A DNA stretch of 64,000 nt from Siderastrea siderea. Its lineage: Eukaryota; Cnidaria; Anthozoa; Scleractinia; Rhizangiidae. A program made the position numbers and the translations under genes. The notes under the pieces are model-generated. The model searched no databases and was not told the origin of the DNA. It was given only the letters and a program-made list of their open reading frames with translations. Within the stretch, counting starts at the first letter, position 1. Each line of letters starts with the position of its first letter. The stretch covers positions 56,826,665 through 56,890,664 of the forward strand of contig OZ034967.1 of NCBI GenBank assembly GCA_964030785.1. The letters run 5' to 3'. Of the stretch, positions 35,401-43,895 are shown in pieces.

Positions 35401-38400
35401 AAGGTTAAAATTTTGTCACTTGCCCAATAACAAAAGAAACGCAACTAAGACAACAACTCTTGCGTGACTATGAGAATTTCGCGAGGAGAATGAGACTCCG
35501 TTACATTTTTCACTGGCAAGATAAAGAACCTCACCCTTTTCACGTCAAATCAACGTGGAAACCACCAATCCAACCATCAGTAGCCCTTGAAAGCTATTTA
35601 GAGGAGGTTAAGACGCAACTTGCAGAGGTAAAACTCACAAAGCCAAAAAATAACCTACCGCCAAAAGAACGCAAGGAGCCTAAAATCTTAAAAAATAACG
35701 ATGAAATAAATCTCAAAAAAACGGACAAAGGCACAACGACTGTGGTTTTGAGCAAACAGGATAAGATAAACGAAGGTCAACTTGAACAACCAATGGCAGT
35801 GGAGACAAACTGCGAGGTTACACAACTCATTAACGAAGTCTACCGCAAAAACCACATAGATGAAATGACTAAAAAATGGCTTTGTCAAACACTAGATCGG
35901 CCTCGAATTCCTGTTTTCTACACCCTAACAAAAATATACAAACCAGTTCCAACTGGCAGACCTATTATATCAGGGTGTGAAGGTCCAACAGAGAAACTAT
36001 CAGCTTTTGTTGACAAACTACTTCAGCCTATTGCACAACAACAGAAGTCGTACCTAAAAGATACAACCGCCTTTATTAACTTCATTGAAAGAATTAAGGT
36101 ACCAGAGAAGGCGTTATTTGTCTCAATGGACATCACGAGCCTTTATACAAATATACCACAAGAAGAGGGGATCTAAACCGTATGCAAAGCATACGTCTCT
36201 TTTTAACAAAATAAAATTCCCATCCCCACGCCACTACTAGAACGAGCGCTAAGGCTTATCCTACAGGAGAATTCCTTCCAATTTAATGAAAAAACTATCT
36301 ACAGACACACGGAACCGCCATGGGTACTAAAATGGCAGTTGCCTTTGCCAACATTTTCATGGCGAAAATTGAAACAGACATCCTTAGCCAAAGCGTAATA
36401 AAACCGCTCGTTTGGAAACGATTCATGGATGATGTTTTTCGCTCTGGAACGTCAGCAGAAATTAAATAACTAAGATCATTGAGCAAACAAATAAACACCA
36501 CCCTACAACCAAATTTACGGTTGAAATATCTGAAACAGAAACGACGTTCTTGGATACTAACGTATACAAAGGCGAGAGATTCAAAAAAGCCGCAGTACTT
36601 GATGTACGCACGCATTTCAAACCCACTGAAACATTTCAATATACACATTTTTCCTCATGCCACCCACCCGGTGTCAAAAGAGGTTTCATTAAAGGGGAGG
36701 CTTTGAGACTATTGAGAACAAACTTTTCTAAGACCGATTATTATTTGAAGACATGATCAAAAACTTCCATAACAACTCCAAAGGAGAGGTTACCCAGAAA
36801 GTTTAATACAAAATATACTTTCAGAAGTTAACTTTGAAGATAGAAAGCTAGCCCTCCAACAAAAACGCACGGAAAATAAACGAATCTTGACTTTTGTAAC
36901 GCAATATCAACCATCAGTGCCCAATTTGAAACAGATCATCATGAACAAATGGCATTTGATTAAGAAACAACCAATGCTTAACGAAATCTTTAAGGAGCCG
37001 CCATAAATATCATATAAGAAAGGACGGTCCTTAAAAGATGTACTCGTGAGAGCAAAGTTATGAGAACGGCTAAAACACGAGCGTGGGAGTCGTGCAGGCC
37101 TGTCACCCCCATTTTACGCTGAGTTTGAGCGCTCAAGTTGCAAATGTCGTTCAAAACCACACTAAAACACCTTAAGTTTTTATCATCAAGGACCGTTTCA
37201 AAAACAAAAGAGGAACGCGGTTTTTATAAGATGGTCACTCTTTCGTGAAAGTTGAGCTTGGCCAGTTGTTTGGCCAATCAACCGTATTTTTTAAATTGCA
37301 TATTCAGTTCAGAAAAACTCACATTGTCTGAAGCATAAGTCATGAACTCTTTGAGAGAGCTTTTGAATCTCTTCACTTCCTTTATACCCAGTACTACTTC
37401 GACAACAACGTGCTGGAGGGAAAAGAAAGAAGTAGTAATCATTATTAGACAGTTATTAACAACCATGAGCTGTTGCATGCCTATAACTTCACGTGGAATT
37501 TACCTGGAGACGTTGGCCATGAAACTTAATGTTTTCCTGGTAGTCCTTTGGACAGGCACGTTTTGCCAAATCTCCGAAATTAGATTTTTATCATTTATTT
37601 TCTGTTGCAGTAGGTTTTGTATTTTTAGGTAATCTTAACATTCTCTAATTGATTTTGGTCTCTTTTTGAGTTAATTTTATTTCATTTTTACCGACTTTTC
37701 TTTCAGCAATAACTGACTTTTTTTAGCAATAATACAATTGACATCTTACCATCTCAAAGTAAACATTGTAAGATACTCTGTGCTCCATGCACGACATTTG
37801 CAACAATGCAGAAACTCGCTACAGCACTGGCTACATGCTATCGTACAAACTGCAAAGTAGGCTGAGCTATTTTTTAGCGTCACACTCAGATATAATTACT
37901 TATCAGACTTGTTTGATGTTGTTCTTGCTCGTTAGCTTTCATATTGAAGCCACAGTACTAAGTGGTCGTCCCGGACGGATACTTCCTATGGGGGAGGCTC
38001 CGCCCGAAAGGGGAACCTGTTTTAAGCTCGCAGTATGCTAAAGGGTAGGGAAAATTGTTATTTTAGTATATGAAAGGGTCACAAAATCGGCTGAAAAATG
38101 CAAGAGATTTTGGCAGAAACAACAACACGAAACACATAAAAGTCTGCACCCTTTGAGCAACTGAACCAGAAAGACTGAAAGCCCGAGCAAAACGTGGTGA
38201 TTATAGGTAATTCTATTGCTTTGGCTTATCCTAGAGGTATAAGAAAGGGGTGCAATTTTGCTCTAGGTATATGAAAGGGGTACCATTTTGGTAATAATTA
38301 GTATATTAAAGAGTAAGAGTTTGAACCTCTGGGCGGAGTTTGAACCTCCCCCCACCCCCCGGGGTAGTCGTTCCATTGATCACATGCAAGCATTCTTTCG

Positions 38401-41400
38401 CTAATAGTTTCACTTATCAACAAACCGTCGTCATAGTGAATATGGTTTCCAAAGTAGGCACCGTATTAGGCTTAATCAAATAAAATTGCTTTTCTCAGTT
38501 TTTCTTTCACTTACCGTTCCCCGGGCGGAGTCTGAACCTCCCCCCACCCCCCGGGGTAGTCGTTCCATTGATCACATGCAAGCATTCTTTCGCTAATAGT
38601 TTCACTTATCAACAAACCGTCGTCATAGTGAATATGTTTTCCAAAGTAGGCACCGTATTAGGCTTAATCAAATAAAATTGCTTTTCTCAGTTTTCTTTCA
38701 CTTACCGTTCCCCAGTCTTCCAGAAACTCGAAGTAGGTTTTTTTGTTGTAGACAACTGGCAAACGACAAACATGGGATGCAAACCCCTCCGTCAGAGTCC
38801 ATCCCTTGCTCTCTACCTCTTCCAGTTTGTATCTTGATTCTCCTTTAATGGTTTTAGTTGTCGAGTCACGATATATGTTCTCTCCCTTGCTGGTACTTTT
38901 TTGTATTTCCTCATACCCTGTGCAGAAAAACAAACAATCTGTTAAAGAATATGTAGCTTCTTAGTAAAAATTTTCATGTCATGAATTATCTTAATTTTGC
39001 AGTTTACCATCTGACTATAAATGCGACGAGTTAGTGACAATGTGAAACAAAATTAGCGTGCTAAGCAGGAAAAGAAAATTGAACTAACGTTACAAATTTT
39101 GACCTTAGAAAAATGGAACACGCAAGAAAGTTAGTCGGGCTTAGGTTAATTTTAGGCTACTTGCTAATGGTTTGTTATTTCTCCCTATTCAAGAGATTTA
39201 GTTTTTCAGGTTCTTGCACTCAGACGTTACATCATTGCTAAACATAAGTGTCTGCAAAACTAGAAACCTTGCGCTCCCTATGAAAGTTCCACTTTTCGAA
39301 ATTTTACTTAGGTTAAAGGTTCAGCAAAACTCAACTCACTTGAACTCAAGCTGAAGGAAAAGTCAATTAAGCCCTCATAGCCAGCTGGTGAAAAATACAG
39401 TAGTATAAGTGTTTAGTATTTTAATTACAGGAAAGAACTGATAACTCTCACTCAAGGGTGACATTATTCCTTGAGTAAGTGATAGCGGAGCTCCTTTGCG
39501 GCCAAAGGGGGCTGAGCGGAGCCCCATACTAATAGAAATTTGAATGTGTATATCCATGCAAGTCAAATTTCATGGTCATGACATCACGTCACCATACCAC
39601 ATTGTAGCACCATGCTTTATGTAATGTTCGAAGGGTCTCAATAGTCGCAGGCGTTTACATGCCGGTCAAAAATGTGGGCGGACTTCCCTCAAACTTAAAC
39701 GCTAACCGCCCTTTTTGAGGCTTCGTATCTACTTGTATTGTATTGTTATGTCAACAAACAATAGCAGAATGAATATAACGTGTAAAAGATAGGGTTTAAG
39801 TAAGGAGCAACGGGAAAGAGAACGGCAGAGAGCAAGAATTAACAGGCGAAGAGCTAGCGAAGAAGACCTCCAAAGAGAGCGTATCAGGGGAAGAGAAAAG
39901 AAGCGAAGTTTTAGCGAAGACCACCGGGGAACGGGAAAAGACAGAACACAAGAAAACAGGCAAAATTGTAGTAATATTTTAAACTTCCCATCTTCCATAG
40001 TTCTTGCAGACGTGACAGTCAACATTTGGTCGCGCTTCACAACTAGTCTATCTCATATTCATTGGTCAAAATTTTGACTGGTGAATTCATGCGTGAAAGT
40101 CATGCACTCGCTAAACTTACAACGAAAGCAAAAGCATTTAGCTTTTTCACTGTCTTTTGGGGCAAGTTGCATAAAACTTTACGTCCGGCGTAACCTCTAA
40201 CGTCACTATTTTAACGTCTGACGTTAGAAGTAAGGTCCGGCGTTAGATTTTATGTAACTCACCCCGGTCTTCTGGTTCTGCCGCTATAAAGCTTCGCTTG
40301 AATTCCTTGACCTAAAATTAAGCTTACTTTACATTGAAACGCGTCAGTACTGAGAGGTTTAACAGCACAGGAAAAGCCTTAAACAGTTCTGAGCTCACTA
40401 TGTAATTCTCAGGAGGTGTAAACCCAGGTGAGCTTGAGCTTAGTTCAACTCACTCGGGTGTATACACATTTTATGAACGCAAATTGAAAGAAAAAGTTCC
40501 AAAGTATGCTCAGTTGTCTTCTTTGTGGTAAGAGAAATTAAAGTTTTTAGGAGAAAGTTCTTGTTTCAAGGACTTCACCTTTGTATTTAAGCTTATTACA
40601 ACATTACCGAGGAGAAAATTTTTTTAAAAGAATTTTTTAGGAACATTAGATACACAGTGGTGAGGAAACTGCCTTCCTAAATAAAATATCATCTTCATTA
40701 TAAATACTGTAATGAATGTCATTCATGTTGTTGTTAACGTTTAAGTGCAACGCGAATTGCTTTAAAGGATAAACTAACGGGTGTCAGCAAAAGTTTTAAA
40801 GATTTCCAAATTTTACTCATTTCAGATACGCAATTAATTATAGGTTATTCTAGAAATTATAGGTTATTCTATTCTATTCCTTGGACGGATGAACGAGTAG
40901 CGCGGCTTTATTTTCAGCCAATCGCGTGAACAAAAAAATTAAAGTGGTAAATCTTACGCAAATGCAAATTGCTTTCAAAGCTCCATTGCAAACAGTTCTA
41001 TGATCCTGAGTTAACAAAGATTTGGAGAAATTTCTTTACAAACAGTCAAAGTCTTAAAACGATGTTTTTGACTTGCCTCAAACCCAAATTAGACTGAACA
41101 CTTTACGACAACGTAAATTTAAGGGCATATGAGGAATAGCAATACGTTTTGCCAAGTTTGCCTCGATAGAGACATGTAGAGATCGCAGCTGCCACAGGTA
41201 ACCAAAGCATAATTTGAGAGTTTGTATGGAGATGAAATTCGATCGAAAATAATCGGCGGTTTTCCGCCGAAAATACATTAAAACCGAAATAAAGTTTAAA
41301 AAACCTTACCTGTTGTGTGTTTGCTGTGTTTTTATCGCTTTTCCGAGCTTTGGGGGGCCGTTTTGGGCGATTTTCTGCTTAACAGTCGATGCGACGTCAT

Positions 41401-43676
41401 GCCACGTAATAAAGAGAGCTAAAGGTAGGAAAACGGAAATTCAAATTTACCAACCGACATTCGAGGTCCTGGTGGAAATGCCCGCTAAAAATCAATTTAA
41501 TCCACAGTCAACGCTTTCAAAGCACAACACACTTCAAAAGAGATAAATTCCCTACCTTTCCGCCATTCTGCTATGTGATTCGATCGTCAATTAGTCCGTT
41601 TCTCGATGTACGCCCTCGCATTAAAAATGACCTAACTTTTCGAAACCACCGCCATCATAAGCCTCGTACGGAAAAGAGGGTCAAAACTAACGGTCAAGCC
41701 TGGGACATAGCGCCAAATTTCGCCACACCGGGGGACGGCATGGGTGACTTCGGTGTTGACAAATTAAAAAAAAAAACTCTCTCGGGTAAGTCAAGTTTTG
41801 TACCTGAATAAGAGTAGACGAGAGAGGGTGTGTTTGGAATTTGTCAACACCGACGTCACCCATGCCGTCCCCCGGTGTGGCGAAATTTGGCGCTACGTCC
41901 CAGGCTTGACCGTTAGTTTTGACCCTCTTTTCCTTACGAAGCTTGTGATGGCGGCGGTTTCGAAAAGTTAGTTCATTTTTAATGCAAGACTGTACATCGA
42001 GAAACGGACTAATTGACGACCGAATCACATCGAAAGGTAGGGAATTTATCCCTTTTGAAGTGTGTTGTGTTTTGAAAGCGCTGACTGTGGATTAAATCGA
42101 TTTTTAGCGGGCATTTCCACCAGGACCTCGAATGTCGGTTGGTAAATTTGAATTTCCGTTTTCCTATCTTTAGCTCTCTTTAGTACGTGACATGACGTCG
42201 CATCGACCGTCAAGCACAAAATCGCCCATGCAAAACGGCCTTCAAAAGCTCGGAAAAGCGATAAAAACACAGCAAACACATAACAGGTAAGGTTTTTTTA
42301 ACTTTATTTCGATTTTAATGTATTTTCGGCGGAAAACCGCCGATTATTTTCGATCGAATTTCAGCTCCATACAAACTCTCATATTACGCTTTGGTTACCT
42401 GTGCAGCCGCCACAATAGAAGCGTCTTCCTGAGCTCTCGATGGAATATTCGCTTCACCTAATATATAGATTTAGCCAAGCTTAAAAGTGGAGCTCCACAT
42501 TTTTTCCGCTGGTACTAAGATGAATTTCTGAAAATATTCTCATTGAACTCGTTAAATAAATAAACAAATAAATAAATAAATAAATAAATAAATAAACTAA
42601 CAAATAAATAAATAAACTAACAAATAAATAAATAAATAAATAAATTAATTAATTAATTAATCAATTAATAAAATAAAATTTAAAAAAAGCCAGAGCCAGA
42701 GCTACACGCAATACCTTAGCAGTTGAGCTAAGCCAACACATCAACTTAATTTGCGTTAATTTTAATACTTGTACGACTGTTTATTGATCGCAACTCGATC
42801 GAGATAAGCACCAATTGTTTTTCCAAGAAAAATGTGTTCGGACCACCTCAAAAACCTGGTAGAAAAGACCAGAAGGTAATATGCTATGTTTAGCGTCGAG
42901 TTCGCTGCCAATGCTGCAAACTCAAGTGATGTGTCGACCGAGTTCGCAGCCGAGAACACAACAAAGATGAACGAACGGACGTACGGGTGTGCGTACGGCG
43001 ACGTCAGAAGCAAAATTTCTCGGATCGGTAGGTTTTTCAGATTTGCTCATGGTGCTCCGCTCTGCATCCTTCGGCCAAAAAGAAGCTTCGCTGTAAAGGA
43101 ATTTTTGTTCCTCGTCTTCAAAAATCGAGATTCACTGACAAGTTAAATCCCGAGTTGACCGAAACAGAATTCAAATCCATGCAGTTGCAAACTATACACG
43201 GAGCAACAATGCAGTAGCAAACGAACTATACACTATACACTATACACTATACACGTACCTTCAACTTTGACATCATTAGAAAATTTATCTTGATAGCTCT
43301 GGGTCCCGCCAACGATCTTCACACCGCGCTCAATGCGAGTACCCGACCGCGGCGTAAACGCGACCTGGTCTGGGTTGTCAGGATTATTGTTGCACGTGAG
43401 TTGCAAGATTTTCCGGGTAGTGCCAAATCCCGGATCAAGACTCCCCTTGGCTTTGTCCCCCTCGGGATTTCCCAACAGCAAGTTGTATTTCACACCAATA
43501 AATTTGGCTCTGTTAGCCTCTTGAACTCTTGTTGAACATTTAACCACTTGCCGCTCTCGTTTATCTAGGTCTAGAGCTTGAAGTTTTTCTTGGTCTGGAA
43601 ATCCTTGTGAACACCAAGGAAATGTTGCCACAAGAAACAGAAGGCTTGGCACGAACGCTTGCAAGGCTGTCATCAT
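21287..43676 (-). CDS. MACPF-ApeC (apextrin-type) secreted protein, 7 coding exons
   Basis: I joined seven minus-strand exons: 43676-43259, 38917-38706, 37412-37323, 28210-27865, 25250-24906, 22992-22807 and 21537-21287. All introns have GT-AG ends and matching phases (1, 0, 0, 1, 1, 1), giving 615 codons plus stop. Residues 1-25 form a signal peptide. About 61-355 is a MACPF domain: FIGVKYNLLLGNP, then the hallmark FLEDWGT|H split by intron 2, then a Gly/Ser-rich segment, then the helix region ending in ALKKYPEL. About 357-615 is an ApeC domain with paired motifs WPSGNY and WPKGRYCI and conserved cysteines. MACPF domains form pores in membranes; ApeC domains bind microbial cell-wall material in studied relatives. 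The likely role is secreted defence or adhesion, which is inference. Start choice: an AG acceptor precedes ATGATG at 43676; an in-frame ATG at 43691 is the alternative. Introns are large and repeat-filled. Confidence 0.9.
21870..21960 (-). mobile_element. LINE-like 3' end
   Basis: On the minus strand, CCCCATTGGGGAGGTTCAAT is followed by AAAGTATGTTTGTATGTAT, a retroposon 3' terminus with a short repeat tail. No coding part is visible. Confidence 0.45.
21979..22078. mobile_element. 100-bp hairpin element
   Basis: AATTAGATTAT and ATAATCTAATT form the ends, and TGATAGTTGA pairs with TCAACTATCA around a GAGGCCGAAGGCC centre. It is almost entirely self-complementary. Confidence 0.65.
22081..22272. 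mobile_element. 192-bp inverted-repeat element
   Basis: TTTAGTATAAATCTACT (22081-22097) and AGTAGATTTATACTAAA (22256-22272) are exact inverted copies. An inner palindrome TACTCACTATCT / AGATAGTGAGTA lies near 22191-22215. The right end abuts a (TA)n tract. Confidence 0.7.
22274..22323. repeat. (TA)n microsatellite
   Basis: This is an uninterrupted TA tract of about 50 bp. A second TA tract lies at 22605-22678, in the same intron. Confidence 0.95.
22605..22678. repeat. (TA)n microsatellite
   Basis: This TA tract of about 74 bp is followed by short repeats of CCTATAACGTTATATCT-like sequence up to about 22755. Confidence 0.95.
22807..22992 (-). CDS. MACPF-ApeC exon 6
   Basis: This is the middle of the ApeC domain: KWSDWSRNDHGDF, then GTFPDGYFDNTRVMEIEFCC and RDDGFVDKGIHLPIG. 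The FCCR-DG and LP-G motifs are typical of the family. Splice phases match exons 5 and 7. Confidence 0.9.
23283..23560 (+). repeat. Dispersed poly-G / CCCGT-rich repeat, copy 2
   Basis: A poly-G run is followed by TACTATACAATGTTGTGTAA, CCGCTTCCCGACAATTTGGG, and CCCGTACACTTCCAGTCCCC in the same order as the copy at 9190. Frames across it are not genes. Confidence 0.65.
24625..24788 (-). mobile_element. tRNA-derived SINE
   Basis: The minus strand starts GCAAGTTGACCGAGTAGTTA (box A-like), then AAGGGTTTAAACTCCGC (box B-like). The body CCAGAGTTCAACTCGTC and CTTGTAGATAGCCAACTGG follows. This matches the general form of a SINE abundant in coral genomes. It lies in intron 5 of the MACPF-ApeC gene, in sense orientation. 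Confidence 0.7.
24906..25250 (-). CDS. MACPF-ApeC exon 5
   Basis: This is the first half of the ApeC domain: EPLALKMSWPSGNYALF, TEVCPQETGFQWYDGS, VKYRFCSK and EWPKGRYCIVRKSAGTEKCP. The paired W-P-x-G-x-Y motifs and Cys spacing are characteristic. The acceptor is TCCATGCAG and the donor is CAAGA|GTAAGT. Confidence 0.9.
25440..25670 (+). mobile_element. LINE-like 3' end with (ATT)n tail
   Basis: CACATTGTAATTAGAATCAA and GCACTACCAATAAAGTCG are followed by about 20 ATT repeats. The AATAAAG plus simple-repeat tail marks the 3' end of a LINE-type retroposon. No ORF is seen. Confidence 0.55.
26500..26790 (+). mobile_element. LINE-like 3' UTR with ATT/ATC tail
   Basis: CAGGACCTCCCTGAAAATCA and GTGAGTGGAGTCTCC, followed by a long ATT/ATC tract, have the form of a LINE 3' UTR and tail. 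Poly-Ile and poly-Met frames here are microsatellite artefacts. Confidence 0.6.
27865..28210 (-). CDS. MACPF-ApeC exon 4
   Basis: The exon begins YENSVSLSGGYGGATGSVSV, a Gly/Ser-rich alternating stretch like a MACPF membrane-inserting hairpin. An acidic/lysine run and PIKMNLMSIEKTLDLKFW follow, and it ends near KKYPELKGVHKGRG. The donor is GTCGAG|GTAAGT, phase 1. Confidence 0.88.
28380..28442. repeat. (AAT)n microsatellite
   Basis: About 21 AAT triplets run uninterrupted. With 28678-28734 it brackets a LINE-like coding relic. Confidence 0.95.
28441..28600 (+). pseudogene. LINE ORF2 C-terminal relic
   Basis: The frame reads ARMWKMQTETVKVVIGALGV, then IKKGMDKYVERIPG and AAYILRKVLS. This matches the C-terminal end of a reverse-transcriptase-bearing LINE protein ('..ARMWK...V.P.V.GALG....L..Y...IPG....L.. 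A.ILRKVLS') common in cnidarian genomes. The remaining 3' sequence ends in an AAT tail. Confidence 0.6.
28678..28734. repeat. (AAT)n microsatellite, LINE tail
   Basis: About 19 AAT triplets end the LINE-like relic. Immediately to the right, on the minus strand, lies a second retroposon-like 3' end (CTTGAATAAAGATTATTTAT, 28738-28775). Confidence 0.9.
29414..29475. repeat. (AAT)n microsatellite
   Basis: About 20 AAT triplets are followed by AAGTTTATTAACGTCTCTAA. This could be a minus-strand retroposon tail. Confidence 0.9.
30011..30125. repeat. TTAACTGACAACTGACAAAT tandem repeat
   Basis: Three to four imperfect copies of a unit of about 30 bp built from TAACTGACAACTGAC lie next to the end of the left Penelope-like copy. 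Confidence 0.75.
30160..31830 (-). pseudogene. Penelope-like element, left (minus) copy
   Basis: 31830-31210 encodes the Lys/Arg-rich N-terminal region (RHTEKGTCPEDLRYKATARI, FYYRKCDRFRSEL). The 30963-30311 region gives YENFARRMRLRYICHGEDKE, then RT motifs PVPTGRPIISGCEGPAEKLS and FVDKLLQPIAQQQKSYLK. Frame breaks separate the pieces, and it ends just after the segment equivalent to IPQEEG. The GTAMGTK and FMDD motifs and the C-terminus are missing. It lies in intron 3 of the MACPF-ApeC gene. Confidence 0.85.
31835..32115. repeat. Outer flank of Penelope inverted pair, left arm
   Basis: TAAGGCATGGTTTGGGCCTA, TGAAATGGGGAATATAAGAT and GGGTGTCATTCTTTTACCT recur inverted at 34950-35245 beside the right copy. 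Homology therefore extends beyond the coding part. Confidence 0.75.
32931..33209. mobile_element. MITE with TTAA flanks and GGACGGTRCCTCC ends
   Basis: GGACGGTGCCTCC (32935-32947) and GGAGGTACCGTCC (33193-33205) are inverted copies with one mismatch, each bordered by TTAA on the outside. TTAA duplication is the hallmark of piggyBac-type integration. No transposase is present. An inner inverted pair, AGATCTTAGCAAGGG / CCCTTGCTAAGATCT, is also visible. Confidence 0.75.
33210..34740. other. No recognised gene; intron 3 interior
   Basis: Several open frames of 60-84 codons occur on both strands, but none has a recognisable motif. They lie within intron 3 and in the spacer between the two inverted Penelope copies. 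Confidence 0.4.
34745..34910 (+). repeat. GTGCTCCGCT...GGAGCTCCGCT dispersed repeat
   Basis: ACGTCGTACGGTCACGTGAC and the hairpin TGCGGGCCTTCGGCCCGCA with CTCCGCT motifs lie here. A related copy lies inverted at 39475-39605 and another at 42955-43095 (plus), all within introns of the same gene. Confidence 0.55.
34950..37100 (+). pseudogene. Penelope-like element, right (plus) copy
   Basis: The 35460-36176 frame holds YENFARRMRLRYIFHWQDKE and the RT motifs PVPTGRPIISGCEGPTEKLS and FVSMDITSLYTNIPQEEGI. After frame breaks come GTAMGTKMAVAFANIFMA (about 36309) and RFMDDVF (about 36418). Then come TFLDTNVYKGERF and HFKPTETFQYTHFSSCHP, and finally PNLKQIIMNKWHLI. The FMDD box is the RT active site. 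It lacks the N-terminal ORF found in the left copy, and no GIY-YIG domain is visible. It is not intact. Confidence 0.85.
37323..37412 (-). CDS. MACPF-ApeC exon 3
   Basis: This is a 90-bp exon after TTTTCCCTCCAG. Its first codon is the His of the MACPF W-G-T-H hallmark, followed by VVVEVVLGIKEVKRF and ending ASDN before GTGAGT. It fills the gap between exons 2 and 4 in phase. Confidence 0.88.
37973..38363. mobile_element. Second copy of the 14240-type element
   Basis: It shares CCCGAAAGGGG, AAAGGGTAGGGAAAATTG, GGTGATTATAGGTAATTCTA and TTTGAACCTCTGGGCGGAG with 14240-14668. The flanks GTGGTCGTCCC (37962-37972) and GTAGTCGTTCC (38364-38374) match at 9 of 11 positions, in line with a long target duplication. 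It lies in intron 2 of MACPF-ApeC. Confidence 0.7.
38331..38712. repeat. 192-bp tandem duplication copying the exon 2 donor
   Basis: 38331-38522 and 38523-38712 are nearly identical (a few substitutions and one T-run difference). Each copy runs from GGGCGGAGT through GCAAGCATTCTTTCGCTAAT to TTTCACTTACCGTTCCCC. The last 13 bases include the 3' end of exon 2 and its splice donor, so intron 2 carries a decoy donor at 38510-38522. Confidence 0.9.
38706..38917 (-). CDS. MACPF-ApeC exon 2
   Basis: The acceptor is TTTTTCTGCACAG. The exon carries YEEIQKSTSKGENIYRDSTT and the conserved VVYNKKTYFEFLEDWGT that leads into the MACPF hallmark. The donor AACG|GTAAGTG is phase 0. The donor and its flank are duplicated 192 bp downstream in the intron. 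Confidence 0.9.
39475..39605 (-). repeat. CTCCGCT dispersed repeat, inverted copy
   Basis: AGCGGAGCTCCTTTGCGGCC and TGGTCATGACATCACGTCAC correspond, inverted, to 34745-34910. Confidence 0.5.
40159..40265. mobile_element. 107-bp MITE
   Basis: GGGGCAAGTTGCATAAAA and TTTTATGTAACTCACCCC are imperfect inverted ends. The interior repeats AACGTCxGACGTTAG and GTCCGGCGT motifs in both orientations. Confidence 0.65.
41190..42412. repeat. 1.2-kb near-perfect palindrome in intron 1
   Basis: The left arm 41190-41766 and the right arm 41838-42412 are inverted copies, about 575 bp each and visibly over 90% identical, around a spacer of about 70 bp. Shared landmarks are AAATACATT next to CGGCGGTTTTCCGCCG, ACATTCGAGGTCCTGGTGG, CCGTTTCTCGATGTAC and GACGGCATGGGTGAC. 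The equal-length mirror frames on opposite strands (for example 41575-41811 and 41687-42028) are products of this symmetry. Confidence 0.9.
42546..42670. repeat. (AAAT)n microsatellite
   Basis: This is a run of AAATAAAT units, interrupted by CTAACAAAT and ending in AATT repeats. Confidence 0.9.
42955..43095 (+). repeat. CTCCGCT dispersed repeat, third copy
   Basis: GCTCATGGTGCTCCGCTCTG and ATCCTTCGGCCAAAAAGAAG match the 34745-34910 family at its hairpin part. Confidence 0.45.
43259..43676 (-). CDS. MACPF-ApeC exon 1
   Basis: It encodes the signal peptide (MMTALQAFVPSLLFLVATFP then WCSQG), a charged linker and the start of the MACPF domain (GVKYNLLLGNPEGD, LDPGFGTTRKILQL). The donor is GAAG|GTACGT, phase 1. 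Upstream TTTTTATGTCAG looks like an acceptor, so a non-coding first exon probably lies to the right. The promoter is not identified. Confidence 0.85.
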
Positions 43677-43895
43677 GGCCACACCTGACATAAAAATTTT
43701 ATATTAACTGGAAGAATTATTGTGATTGGCTCTTGTCCAAAAAGAGAGGACCCAGTGCAAAAGCCGAGGTCGCGAAATAAAGATGAAAATTTGCACATAA
43801 AAGAAATGTACGGAGGAATTACTCACTTCATGAGAAATGAAGAATTTCAAAGAGCCGGAATATCTACAAATTCTACACATAGCCGGCAATAAAAT

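Noticed and set aside
39790..39960. Arg/Glu-rich plus-strand frame (repeated ERE/RRR)
   Set aside because: It is low-complexity and resembles the basic N-terminal regions of several transposon proteins, with no further support. It lies in intron 1 of the opposite-strand gene.
41575..42028. Two nearly identical proteins on opposite strands
   Set aside because: They are mirror images of the same palindrome arms; no domain or start context supports expression.
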